A stretch of DNA of 64,000 nucleotides, taken from the NCBI GenBank assembly GCA_905233915.1, contig CAJOFM010000009.1, positions 57,064 to 121,063 of the forward strand. The letters run 5' to 3'. This stretch comes from an uncultured Muribaculaceae bacterium (GTDB taxonomy: Bacteria; Bacteroidota; Bacteroidia; Bacteroidales; Muribaculaceae). The notes beneath the pieces are model-generated. The model searched no databases and was not told where the DNA came from. It saw only the letters and a program-made list of their open reading frames with translations. Position 1 is the stretch's first letter. Every line of letters begins with the position of its first letter. The translations under genes and the position numbers were made by a program. This document shows positions 25,596 through 34,364 of this stretch, one piece after another.

Positions 25596-26774
25596 ATGAA
25601 ACAGATTGCAGTACTATTTGAGGGTGATATCAATCGGCGGCTGGGCGTGTTCAATGCGGTGATTAACCGCGTGAAGCATCTGCAACAAGTGGCTGACTAC
25701 AAAATCGACGTGTACATGTTCCAGGTGTATGACGGCTGGCTGATGCGACGCGTCAGGCACAGCAAGAAAGTCAATTTCCGCCCCGACGAAATATCTGCCG
25801 ACGGCATCAAGATCCATGTCACATGGTTCCGCCGCCGCTGGTGCGACGCCATCATGCACCGCCTGTTCCACAAGCCGCCCCGCGCCATGCTGCGCCGCCT
25901 GCACCGTCTCGGGTGGGAGATGCGCGGCCACGATCTGGTGAGCGCCCACGACCGTATCGCCGCCCATGCTGCCGTGTTTGCCGGCAAAAAACTGCACATA
26001 CCGTGTTTCATCACCTGGCATGGCGCTAGCATCTATACCGACCCACCCCGCGACCCGATGATCAAGGAGATAACCATTAAGCTGCTCAAGGCCGCGACCT
26101 GCAATTTCTTTGTCAGCAAGGGCTTGCTCGACAAGGCTCATATCGAGCTGACCGCCGACGATTTTCCTGCCGAAATTCTGCTCAACGGTGCCAGCGAACA
26201 ATTCAAGGTTTACAGCGACGACAAGCGCGCCCGCTTGCGCGAGAAATATGGCATTGACAACGACAAGAAAGTGGTTGCCTTTGTGGGACGCTTTGAACCG
26301 GTCAAGAATGTGACACTGTTGCCCGATATATATAATGAGATAGAACGTAAGTACGGACAGCCGATCAGCTTTTGGGCCATCGGCGACGGCGTGCAGCTTG
26401 AAGAGACGCGCCAGATGATGAAAGACAAGGGCGTGAAGTGCCACTTCACCGGCAAGGTGCCGCCCGAGGAAATTCCCGACCTGCTCAATTGTGTGGACTT
26501 GCTAGTGTTGCCCAGCAGCCTGGAAGGCCTGCCGCTGGTGGTCATTGAGGCGCTGTCCTGTGGTGCCCATGTGGTCGCCACCAACGTCATCGGCACCGCC
26601 GAGGCCGTGGGTCGTGATAATGCCATCGACTTGGGCGACAACTTTGTGGAACGCTTTACCGACCGTGCCGTGCAACTGCTGCAGGGCGGTATCGACCAGC
26701 AGCTACCACCCGAGGTAAGCTGGACTGCCACAGCCGACAAGGAAAACGCCATCTACCACCAATATCTCCAGTAA
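25596..26774 (+). CDS. Glycosyltransferase family 4
   Basis: The 392-residue GT-B protein has an N-terminal acceptor half (SAHDRIAAHAAVFAGKKLHIPCFITWHG) and a C-terminal donor half with VAFVGRFEPVKNV, FTGKVPPEEIPDLLNCVDLLVLPSSLEGLP and VVIEALSCGAHVVAT, which is the EX7E-type nucleotide-sugar site of GT4. It has no signal or membrane span. It probably builds a cell-envelope polysaccharide; sugar donor and acceptor are unknown. priA follows after 25 bases and is probably co-transcribed. Confidence 0.85.
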   Translation: MKQIAVLFEGDINRRLGVFNAVINRVKHLQQVADYKIDVYMFQVYDGWLMRRVRHSKKVNFRPDEISADGIKIHVTWFRRRWCDAIMHRLFHKPPRAMLRRLHRLGWEMRGHDLVSAHDRIAAHAAVFAGKKLHIPCFITWHGASIYTDPPRDPMIKEITIKLLKAATCNFFVSKGLLDKAHIELTADDFPAEILLNGASEQFKVYSDDKRARLREKYGIDNDKKVVAFVGRFEPVKNVTLLPDIYNEIERKYGQPISFWAIGDGVQLEETRQMMKDKGVKCHFTGKVPPEEIPDLLNCVDLLVLPSSLEGLPLVVIEALSCGAHVVATNVIGTAEAVGRDNAIDLGDNFVERFTDRAVQLLQGGIDQQLPPEVSWTATADKENAIYHQYLQ

Positions 26775-26799
26775 ACTATAATTTCATATCGATAAGACC

Positions 26800-29262
26800 A
26801 TGTCCCTGTTTGCCGAGACATTGCTGCCACTTGCCATTCCTGGCACCTATACCTATCGCGTACCCGAGGGGATGCGGTTGTCTATCGGCATGCGTGTGCT
26901 CGTACCCTTTGGGCGCAAAAAAATCTTCACGGCTATCGTGACGACACTTCACGACAGGGAGCCCAAAGGATATGCCGTTAAAGAGATACTGGGCACGCTT
27001 GACGACAAGCCCATCCTGCGGCATCCGCAACTGGAGTTCTGGCAATGGATTGCCGACTATTACCTGTGCTCGATGGGCGAGGTCTATAAGGCAGCCGTGC
27101 CGTCGGGGCTCAAGGTCGAGAGTGAGACCTCCATCAGTGTCAATCCCGACTTTGAGGAAAGCGAGCCAGGACAACTCAGCGACCGCGAACGTGTCATCCT
27201 GGATTTTACAGCCCAGCGGGGACGCGTCCAGATTGCCGAAATCGCCAATGCCACCGGTTTCAAGACGGTTGAACGCAGCGTGAGCCACCTGCTCGACATG
27301 GATGCCCTGCACGTGAGCGAGCGGGTTGTTGACAACTACCGCCCCAAGACCGAGGCATGCGTGCGGCTGAGCATTGCCCGTGACGACGAACAAGCACTGC
27401 ATCAATACTTTGACCAACTCAAGCGCGCGCCCAAGCAGGAAGTCCTGCTATTGGCCTACTTGGACATGTCACGCTGGTTGCAAAGCGGTGAGGTCAAGGA
27501 AGTGAGCAAGGAAAACCTGCTTAAGCGGGCAGGGGTGAGCGGCGCCGTGCTCCATGAGGCGGTCAAGCGAGGCATGTTTGAAATCTACAAGAAAGAAATC
27601 AACCGTTTTGCTGAACTCGGAAGCGTGCTCGAGGAACCTCCCACGCTCAGCGAGGAGCAGAAGCGGGCTTACAACGAAATCCACCAGTCGATGCGCCAGC
27701 ATCCCATCACCCTGTTGCATGGCGTGACCAGCAGTGGCAAGACGTCGGTCTATATGCACCTGATCGCTGACGCCCTGCGACTCGGGAAACAGGCGCTCTA
27801 CCTTGTGCCCGAAATCGCCTTGACAACACAGTTGACACGCCGATTGAGACGCGTCTTTGGCGACCGACTGCTCATTTACCACTCCAAGTTCAGCGACAAC
27901 GAGCGGGTGGACATCTGGAAGCGTCTGTTAGAGAGCAATGAGCCGTGCGTGGTCATCGGCGTGCGTTCGTCGGTCTTCCTCCCCTACTCCAACCTGGGCC
28001 TAGTCATCGTCGACGAGGAGCATGACAGCAGCTATAAACAACAAGACCCTGCCCCACGCTACAACGGCCGCAATGCCGCCCTCGTGCTGGCACAGATGCA
28101 TGGAGCAAAGACCGTTTTGGGTTCAGCCACACCAGCTATCGAGGTGTACCATCTCGCCCTGGAAGGTCGTTACGGCCTTGTCAAACTGCTCACCCGCTAC
28201 GGCGATATCAAAATGCCCGACGTCAAGGTCATCGACACCATCGACGCACGCAAGCGACGGGAAATGAGCGGCATGTTCAGCAACGATCTTATCAGCAACT
28301 GCCGCAAGGCTCTCAAGGACGGTGAACAAGTCATCCTGTTCCAGAACCGACGCGGCTACTCGCCGATGGTACGCTGCAAAGAGTGCGGCTCGGTGCCCAA
28401 GTGCGAGAACTGTGACGTATCGCTCACCTACCACAAGCACAACCACAGCCTCGTGTGCCACTACTGCGGTTACACCATTCCGCTGCCCGACCTGTGCCCT
28501 GCCTGCCAACTGCCAGGTCTCGAAATCATCGGCTACGGCACCGAGCGCATCGAGGACGACATCGACGCATTGTTCCCTGGCGAGAAAATCTCGCGCATGG
28601 ATCTGGACACCACGCGCAGCAAGAACAGTTATGACCGCATCATCGACGAGTTCTCCAATCGCCGCACCAACATCCTTGTGGGTACCCAAATGGTGACCAA
28701 AGGCCTGGACTTTGACGGGGTGAGCATTGTGGGCATCCTCAATGCCGACACAATGATCAACTTCCCGGACTTCCGCAGCCACGAGCGCGCCTTTGACATG
28801 CTGGAACAAGTTTCAGGACGAGCCGGCCGCGCCCACAAGCAGGGGCAAGTTATCATTCAAACCAGCCAACCCGACCACGAAGTCATCAAGTTTGTGCAAG
28901 CCCATGATTATGAGGGCTTCTATCAACATGAACTCAAGGACCGCAAGCAATTTGGCTATCCCCCATTCACCAAGGTCATCAACATCTACCTCAAGCACCG
29001 GGAGGACACCACCGTTGGCGAACTTGCTGTGCGCTACAGCAGCCTGTTGCGGCAAGTATTCGGCACTCGTGTGCTCGGCCCGATGGCGCCGTTTGTGGCC
29101 AGGGTACAAAACATGTACATCCGCCAAATCACCCTCAAGATGGAGACCACCGCATCAATGGCCAAGGTCAAGACCATCCTGCGCAACCTTTACGAGCAGA
29201 TGCTGGCCGCCGACGCCCGCATGAAGACCGTGAAACTCTATTATGACGTCGATCCCGTGTGA
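26800..29262 (+). CDS. priA: Primosomal replication-restart helicase PriA
   Basis: The 820-residue protein has the 3'-end-binding N-terminal domain (LFAETLLPLAIPGTYTYRVPEG, MRVLVPFGRKK). A superfamily 2 helicase core follows: Walker A GVTSSGKTSVY, Walker B DEEHDSSYKQ, LGSATPA and QVSGRAGRAHKQG. The PriA zinc-binding block is intact, with paired Cys in CKECGSVPKCENC, CHYCG and CPACQ. It restarts stalled replication forks. Length is normal. Confidence 0.96.
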   Translation: MSLFAETLLPLAIPGTYTYRVPEGMRLSIGMRVLVPFGRKKIFTAIVTTLHDREPKGYAVKEILGTLDDKPILRHPQLEFWQWIADYYLCSMGEVYKAAVPSGLKVESETSISVNPDFEESEPGQLSDRERVILDFTAQRGRVQIAEIANATGFKTVERSVSHLLDMDALHVSERVVDNYRPKTEACVRLSIARDDEQALHQYFDQLKRAPKQEVLLLAYLDMSRWLQSGEVKEVSKENLLKRAGVSGAVLHEAVKRGMFEIYKKEINRFAELGSVLEEPPTLSEEQKRAYNEIHQSMRQHPITLLHGVTSSGKTSVYMHLIADALRLGKQALYLVPEIALTTQLTRRLRRVFGDRLLIYHSKFSDNERVDIWKRLLESNEPCVVIGVRSSVFLPYSNLGLVIVDEEHDSSYKQQDPAPRYNGRNAALVLAQMHGAKTVLGSATPAIEVYHLALEGRYGLVKLLTRYGDIKMPDVKVIDTIDARKRREMSGMFSNDLISNCRKALKDGEQVILFQNRRGYSPMVRCKECGSVPKCENCDVSLTYHKHNHSLVCHYCGYTIPLPDLCPACQLPGLEIIGYGTERIEDDIDALFPGEKISRMDLDTTRSKNSYDRIIDEFSNRRTNILVGTQMVTKGLDFDGVSIVGILNADTMINFPDFRSHERAFDMLEQVSGRAGRAHKQGQVIIQTSQPDHEVIKFVQAHDYEGFYQHELKDRKQFGYPPFTKVINIYLKHREDTTVGELAVRYSSLLRQVFGTRVLGPMAPFVARVQNMYIRQITLKMETTASMAKVKTILRNLYEQMLAADARMKTVKLYYDVDPV

Positions 29263-29359
29263 CGGAGGCTTGCGAGCCAGAGTCTCGCATTACAAGACAG
29301 CGCTTCAGGTGAAATGGAAAAAATAGCAACGATTAATGTATTAATTGACAATTTTGTGG

Positions 29360-29367
29360 TAATTTTG
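29360..29367 (+). promoter_or_regulatory. -7 promoter element of folD
   Basis: TAATTTTG matches the consensus 40 bases before the folD ATG. Confidence 0.55.
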
Positions 29368-29407
29368 CGCCCGATTTCAGAAAGCAATAAACAACAATAA
29401 GATAATT

Positions 29408-30292
29408 ATGATACTGATAGACGGAAAAATGACTGCAGCGGCCATCAAAGAAGAGATTAAGGCCGAAGTGGACCAAATGATAGCAGCGGGCATGAAGCGC
29501 CCGCACCTGGCAGCCGTGCTCGTCGGTCACGACGGGGGCTCGGAGGCCTACGTGAAGAACAAGGTGATTGCATGTGAGAAGTGTGGTTTCAAGTCTTCAC
29601 TCATCCGCATGGAGGAGGACACTACCGAGGAGCAATTGCTGGACTGCATCAAGAAGTTGAACGAGGATGACGACGTTGACGGATTTATCGTGCAACTGCC
29701 TCTTCCCAAGCATATCAATGAGCAACACGTCATCAACACCATCGACTACCGCAAGGACGTTGACGGCATCCATCCGATGAACGCTGGCCGCATGACTTTG
29801 GGCCTTCCTTGCTTTATCTCGGCTACGCCACTGGGCATCATCACCCTGCTGCAACGCTACAACATCCCCACCTCGGGCAAGAAGTGCGTGGTGCTGGGAC
29901 GCAGCAACATTGTGGGTAAACCCATGGCACAGCTCATGCTGCAAAAAGAGCACGGCGATGCCACCGTGACCGTGTGCCACAGCCACTCTACAACACTTAA
30001 GGATGAGTGCCGCCAGGCTGACATCATCATTGCCGCCATTGGTCGTCCTGACTTTGTCACGGCCGACATAGTGAAGGAAGGTGCCGTGGTTATTGACGTG
30101 GGTACCACCCGCGTGGCCGACCCCAACAGCAAGACTGGTTACCGCCTGAACGGCGACGTGAAGTTTGACGAGGTAGCGCCCAAGTGCTCCTATATCACGC
30201 CCGTCCCCGGCGGTGTAGGCCCCATGACTATCTGCTCGCTGATGAAAAACACCCTCACAGCAGCAAAGAACAAGTTAACAGTTAATAGTTAA
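29408..30292 (+). CDS. folD: Bifunctional methylene-THF dehydrogenase / methenyl-THF cyclohydrolase
   Basis: The 294-residue enzyme interconverts 5,10-methylene-, methenyl- and 10-formyl-tetrahydrofolate. FolD signatures are present: [14 protein letters not shown] with the catalytic Lys, [13 protein letters not shown] (about residues 97-109), the cofactor loop [16 protein letters not shown] and the C-terminal [10 protein letters not shown]. The final residues (L-T-V-N-S) and the stop codon lie inside a 7-bp repeat array, so the extreme C-terminus was probably reshaped by repeat insertion or growth. The gene is otherwise intact. Confidence 0.95.
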   Translation: MILIDGKMTAAAIKEEIKAEVDQMIAAGMKRPHLAAVLVGHDGGSEAYVKNKVIACEKCGFKSSLIRMEEDTTEEQLLDCIKKLNEDDDVDGFIVQLPLPKHINEQHVINTIDYRKDVDGIHPMNAGRMTLGLPCFISATPLGIITLLQRYNIPTSGKKCVVLGRSNIVGKPMAQLMLQKEHGDATVTVCHSHSTTLKDECRQADIIIAAIGRPDFVTADIVKEGAVVIDVGTTRVADPNSKTGYRLNGDVKFDEVAPKCSYITPVPGGVGPMTICSLMKNTLTAAKNKLTVNS

Positions 30293-30307
30293 TAGTTAAT
30301 AGTTAAC
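30273..30307. repeat. 7-bp AGTTAAT/AGTTAAC array overlapping the folD stop
   Basis: Five heptads (AGTTAAC, three AGTTAAT, AGTTAAC) run from 30273 to 30307 and are followed by AGTTGGA, the same closing unit as the array at 46489. The folD stop codon TAA (30290-30292) is inside. The orientation is opposite to the array at 30799. Confidence 0.92.
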
Positions 30308-30359
30308 AGTTGGAGTGAAGATCAACGTGTTTATATAAACTACTCTTCATACATCAAAA

Positions 30360-30392
30360 AATGAGGATATCGATTTAGGCGATGTCCTCATT
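30360..30392. terminator. Bidirectional terminator between folD and the four-helix-bundle gene
   Basis: Arms 30360-30372 and 30380-30392 pair over 13 positions with one G-T pair and a 7-base loop. TTTT follows on the plus strand and a T run (AAAAA on plus, 30356-30360) on the minus strand. Confidence 0.85.
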
Positions 30393-30414
30393 TTAATTAT
30401 ATGATATTCAATAA

Positions 30415-30780
30415 TTAACTATCCCTTTTATTGCTTTCTCGAGATGTTTTCGCTATTTTGGTCAACAGCTTAATTAACTCTTTACAATCTTTATTGATGC
30501 TGTCATATTCGATATCAGACAGATAATCCGTTTTATTCAGCAGTTCCAGCCAATATTCGGTCTCAGCTGTTTCTTTTAGTGATATGAACACCTTTGCAAT
30601 GAAATCATTGCGGCTGACGCCATACATTGCCTCAGAGAGGTTTGCACCGATGGATGTGCCACTGCGTAATAATTGTTTAGACATGACAAACTCATGCTTT
30701 TCGCTGCACAAGTATTTGTAAAGATTTACAATCCTAATGGCGAATTCTTTGCTTTTGTCTAATGTCAAACTATCTGCCAT
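30415..30780 (-). CDS. Four-helix-bundle protein (23S rRNA intervening-sequence family)
   Basis: The 121-residue protein matches the S23/IVS-type four-helix-bundle family (TIGR02436): ADSLTLDKSKEFAIRIVNLYK, then the hallmark QLLRSGTSIGANLSEAMYG (about residues 40-58), FIAKVFISLKETAETEYWLELL, and a final ELIKLLTKIAKTS helix. Relatives occur inside 23S rRNA intervening sequences, as stand-alone chromosomal genes, and as the Avd accessory protein of diversity-generating retroelements. No reverse transcriptase or variable repeat is seen here. The gene is bracketed by inverted 7-bp arrays and has no promoter of its own that I can see. Confidence 0.82.
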   Translation of the reverse strand: MADSLTLDKSKEFAIRIVNLYKYLCSEKHEFVMSKQLLRSGTSIGANLSEAMYGVSRNDFIAKVFISLKETAETEYWLELLNKTDYLSDIEYDSINKDCKELIKLLTKIAKTSRESNKRDS

Positions 30781-30798
30781 TTGATTCCCTCTATCAAC

Positions 30799-30828
30799 TG
30801 TTAACTGTTAACTATTAACTGTTAACTG
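30799..30828. repeat. 7-bp array between the PBP1A stop and the four-helix-bundle start
   Basis: Read on the minus strand, the units AGTTAAC, AGTTAAT, AGTTAAC, AGTTAAC are closed by AGTTGAT. The array begins directly after the PBP1A stop codon and ends 17 bases before the four-helix-bundle ATG. It is the inverted counterpart of the array at 30273-30307. Confidence 0.9.
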
Positions 30829-30829
30829 T

Positions 30830-33289
30830 TTAATCAAAGAGTCCTTCGACGGCGTCATCTTGGCCGCCACCGCCGCCTTCACCGCCGGCATCGCCTCCGC
30901 CGCCGCCACCGCCGTGCCAGCCACCGCCGCCACCGCCGTAGTAGCCACTGAGTTCGTCGCCACAAGCATTGAAGCCTTTGGGGAATTCAAACTTAGTGCT
31001 CTGCTTGTAGGGCAAGTTCTTGTCGTCGTAAATCCACTTCATGAAGTAGCCCAGGATGGGAAGCGCCGCCTCGGCACCTTGACCCATGGCCATGCTGTTG
31101 AAATGGATGTAACGCTCCTCGCCACCGACCCATACGCCAGTCACCAGCTCGGGAGTGAAGCCCATGAACCAACCGTCACTGTGGAAGTTGGTTGTACCAG
31201 TCTTACCGCCCATCTCGGCTGTGATGCCATAGGCGTAACGCAGACGCGCACCGGTACCGCCATCAACTACCTCGGTGAGCATCGAGAGCATCTTCAGGTA
31301 GGTGTCCTCGCTCATGATCTCGGTCTGGCTGCCTGTGAACTCGGCCAAGACATTACCACGGTTATCGGTGATGCGGGACACATAAACGGGCTCAACGCGC
31401 ATACCGCCATTGGCAAAAGCCGAATAAGCAGCCACCATCTCGCGCAGCGTAACCTCACAAGCTCCAAGGCTCAGAGCTGGAACGGGATCGAGATAACTGG
31501 TGATACCGAAACTGTGCATCCACTTGGCCAGTTCTTCGGGGGTCATGGTGTAGTAACCATTGCGCTCAATCCAGTTCTCACGCGTGCCGCGCATGAAACC
31601 AGCCGAGATCCAGTTCTTGGAGTACTTGAGCGCATTGCGCAAGTCCATTCCGCCACCACTGCCTTCATTCTGGGGATTGTAAACCTCATTGTTCCAGATG
31701 ATGTTAGGCGCACCGCCGGGACGGGTCGAACACGGCGTCAAACCACCGAACTCGATAGCCTGGGAATAAACAAAGGGCTTTACCGTCGAACCAATTTGGC
31801 GACGGCCGGTGGAGACCATGTCATATTTAAAGAAGCGGAAGTTTGGTCCACCCACATAGGCCTTGACAAAGCCCGTGACGGGATCCATCGACATCATGGC
31901 GCAACGCAGGAACGACTTGGTGTAAAGCAACGAATCCAGCGGCGACATCTGGGCATCAAAGCCGCCCTCGTAGTTGAACAAGTGCATCTGCACCGGCTTC
32001 TTGAAGTTGTCCATGATCTGAGCATCGCTCAGTCCCTGCTGCTTGAGCACGCGATAACGCTCGCTGTGACGGATAGCAGCATTGATAAGGGCCTGCTTGC
32101 CGGCGCTTGACAACTCTTGCTTGTTGTTGGTATAGGGATTCTTGGTACCGCCACGCTCACGCAGGAAGGCGGGTTGCAACGTCTTGCTCATGTGCTTGTG
32201 CACCGCCTTCTCGGCATAGTCTTGCATGCGGGAGTCGATGGTGGTGTAGATCTTCAAGCCGTCGGTATAAATATCATAATGTGAACCATCGGGCTTGGTG
32301 TTCTTGTTACACCAGCCAAACAAGGGGTTCACAGCCCATGCCACCGAGTCGTCGATAAATGCCTGCTGGTTCCACGAGGGATAATCCTTGCGGTTGGGTT
32401 TCTTGGCCATCATGACGCGGCGCAACTCCTCGCGGAAGTAAGGTGCCGGACCATCATTGTGGTCGAGTTTCTTGAACTTGATGACCAGAGGCAAGGTCTT
32501 GAGCTGCTCACACTCGGCCTCGCTCAAGTATCCGGCTTTGACCATCTGCTCGAACACCACATTGCGGCGCTGACGAGTGCGCTCAGTGTGACGCACGGGG
32601 TTGTAATAAGATGGATTCTTGCACATACCTACCAGTGTGGCGGCCTCCTGGATATTCAGGTCCTTGGGGTCCTTGTCAAAATAAACCTCCGATGCCATCT
32701 TGATACCCACAGCATTGTTGAGGAAGTCAAACTGGTTGAAGTACATCTTGATGATTTCGTCCTTGGTGTAATAGCGCTCAAGCTTGACCGCGATAACCCA
32801 CTCGACGGGCTTCTTCAAGGCACGTTCAAAGATGTTATGTGACTCAGGCGAATACAGCTGCTTGGCCAACTGCTGCGTGATGGTACTGCCACCGCCGGCA
32901 CTCTTCTGGCCCATGATGATGCGCTTGATGATCGCACGTCCAATAGCCTTCACGTCGATGCCCGAGTGCTCGTCAAAGCGGGAGTCCTCGGTAGCGATAA
33001 GGGCATCGGTCAAGTGCGGCGACATCTCATCAAAGTCCACATAGATGCGGTTGCTGCGGCTACGGTAATAGCGGCCCATCTCCACACCATCGGCACTGTA
33101 GATAGTAGATGCAAACTTGTCCGTGGGATTCTTCAACTGGTCAATTGCAGGCATGTAGCCTATCACACCATTGTAAATCAACACGAACAGCAGCACCAGC
33201 AGACCAACAAAGATGGCAAACCACGTCCACATCTTGCGGACGATGCTGCGGCGCTTGTTTTTCTTCTTTCCAGTAGTTTTTTCGCTCAT
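30830..33289 (-). CDS. Penicillin-binding protein 1A (transglycosylase/transpeptidase)
   Basis: The ATG at 33289 gives 819 residues; an in-frame extension to 33334 is less likely, although the promoter at 33373 would allow it. A lysine-rich cytoplasmic tail is followed by one membrane span (WFAIFVGLLVLLFVLIYNG). The GT51 glycosyltransferase domain has the catalytic Glu in ATEDSRFDEHSGID and the GGSTITQQLAKQLY motif. The transpeptidase domain has STVKP (catalytic Ser), and KTGTT near the C-terminus. The last 40 residues are an unusual glycine-rich tail (runs of 5-7 Gly). It polymerises and cross-links peptidoglycan. Confidence 0.94.
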   Translation of the reverse strand: MSEKTTGKKKNKRRSIVRKMWTWFAIFVGLLVLLFVLIYNGVIGYMPAIDQLKNPTDKFASTIYSADGVEMGRYYRSRSNRIYVDFDEMSPHLTDALIATEDSRFDEHSGIDVKAIGRAIIKRIIMGQKSAGGGSTITQQLAKQLYSPESHNIFERALKKPVEWVIAVKLERYYTKDEIIKMYFNQFDFLNNAVGIKMASEVYFDKDPKDLNIQEAATLVGMCKNPSYYNPVRHTERTRQRRNVVFEQMVKAGYLSEAECEQLKTLPLVIKFKKLDHNDGPAPYFREELRRVMMAKKPNRKDYPSWNQQAFIDDSVAWAVNPLFGWCNKNTKPDGSHYDIYTDGLKIYTTIDSRMQDYAEKAVHKHMSKTLQPAFLRERGGTKNPYTNNKQELSSAGKQALINAAIRHSERYRVLKQQGLSDAQIMDNFKKPVQMHLFNYEGGFDAQMSPLDSLLYTKSFLRCAMMSMDPVTGFVKAYVGGPNFRFFKYDMVSTGRRQIGSTVKPFVYSQAIEFGGLTPCSTRPGGAPNIIWNNEVYNPQNEGSGGGMDLRNALKYSKNWISAGFMRGTRENWIERNGYYTMTPEELAKWMHSFGITSYLDPVPALSLGACEVTLREMVAAYSAFANGGMRVEPVYVSRITDNRGNVLAEFTGSQTEIMSEDTYLKMLSMLTEVVDGGTGARLRYAYGITAEMGGKTGTTNFHSDGWFMGFTPELVTGVWVGGEERYIHFNSMAMGQGAEAALPILGYFMKWIYDDKNLPYKQSTKFEFPKGFNACGDELSGYYGGGGGGWHGGGGGGGDAGGEGGGGGQDDAVEGLFD

Positions 33290-33372
33290 ATCTTGGTTTA
33301 TTTGTTTACTATAACCTATTGCCATCCAGCCCATTGAGAAAAATCAATGAGGAAATGGCACTAACTAACCTG

Positions 33373-33380
33373 CAAATATA
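33373..33380 (-). promoter_or_regulatory. -7 promoter element of the PBP1A gene
   Basis: TATATTTG on the minus strand matches the consensus 83 bases before the chosen ATG. It is divergent from the EamA promoter 45 bases away. Confidence 0.55.
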
Positions 33381-33424
33381 ATAAAAAAGTTTTCAGCGCA
33401 TGCCTAATAGCCATTGTTTTTTAG

Positions 33425-33432
33425 TAATTTTG
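33425..33432 (+). promoter_or_regulatory. -7 element abutting the EamA start codon
   Basis: TAATTTTG is followed by CAGGC and then ATG, predicting a leaderless mRNA. Confidence 0.55.
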
Positions 33433-33437
33433 CAGGC

Positions 33438-34364
33438 ATGCAGTACATTGGTGAACTGATTTCGATAGGTGTGGCATTCTCGTGGACAGCGACAGCGCTG
33501 TTGAGCGAGTTTGGCAGCAAGCGCATGGGCAACCTGACGCTCAACATCACGCGCATGGCCATCACACTTATTTTCTCAGGAATCCTGTTTTGGACGATGG
33601 GCGGCACTCCCCTGCCCGCCCAAGCCAGCACTGAAGCCTACCTGTGGATGATGTTGTCGGGACTGGTGGGCTATGTCATCGGCGACTTCTGCCTGTTCCA
33701 GTGCTACATTATCATCGGCTCGAAATTCGGTCAGCTGTTCATGACTCTCGCCCCCATCACAGCCGCCATCATGGCGTGGTTCACTTTGGGTCAGGAACTT
33801 CGCCCCACGGCCATACTGGCAATGCTGGTCACGCTGGCAGGTATTGCCATCAGCGTGCTAGGCCGCGACAGTCACCACAAACTGTCATTGAAGCTACCGT
33901 TGGCGGGCGTGCTGTTTGCTATCGGAGCCGCTGTGTGTCAAGGCGTTGGACTGGTGCTGAGCAAAATTGGTATGGACCACTATGAAGCCTCGCTCACCAC
34001 AGCGTTGCCTGGGTGGCTGCTACCATTCCATGCCAACTTTTTCCGCTGCATTGCAGGCGTAATCGGTTTCGCGCTGCTAATGGCATTGCGCGAGGGTTTT
34101 GCTCCATTGGGCAAGGGTCTGCGTGACCGCAAGGGAATGATTGCCGCAGTGTTGACAACAATCTTTGGCCCCTTCGTCGGTGTGGGCGCATCGCTACTGG
34201 CTGTTCAATACACGGCCGCCGGCATCGCCAGCACCCTAATGGCATTGACGCCTATCATCATCATCCTGCCCGCCTACTGGCTGTTCAAACAGCCCATCAC
34301 GGCCAAGAGCCTGATAGGCGCATTTATCTCGGTAATAGGAGTTTCGCTATTCTTCCTGCTGTAA
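33438..34364 (+). CDS. EamA/DMT-family transporter
   Basis: From the ATG at 33438 the protein has 308 residues and about ten hydrophobic membrane segments in two five-helix halves, the drug/metabolite transporter fold. Examples are IGELISIGVAFSWTATALL at the N-terminus, LMALTPIIIILPAYWLF and LIGAFISVIGVSLFFLL at the C-terminus. The in-frame ATG at 33414 is upstream of the -7 element and is rejected. The substrate is unknown. The stop codon touches the stop codon of the convergent aspartokinase gene with no spacer. Confidence 0.85.
   Translation: MQYIGELISIGVAFSWTATALLSEFGSKRMGNLTLNITRMAITLIFSGILFWTMGGTPLPAQASTEAYLWMMLSGLVGYVIGDFCLFQCYIIIGSKFGQLFMTLAPITAAIMAWFTLGQELRPTAILAMLVTLAGIAISVLGRDSHHKLSLKLPLAGVLFAIGAAVCQGVGLVLSKIGMDHYEASLTTALPGWLLPFHANFFRCIAGVIGFALLMALREGFAPLGKGLRDRKGMIAAVLTTIFGPFVGVGASLLAVQYTAAGIASTLMALTPIIIILPAYWLFKQPITAKSLIGAFISVIGVSLFFLL

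Noticed and set aside
30415..30780. Diversity-generating retroelement suggested by the Avd-like four-helix-bundle protein
   Set aside because: No reverse transcriptase, template repeat or variable repeat was found on either side.
30860..32110. 416-residue open frame on the plus strand
   Set aside because: Antisense to the PBP1A gene, whose catalytic motifs are all present; its Ala-rich start comes from the glycine-rich tail read backwards.
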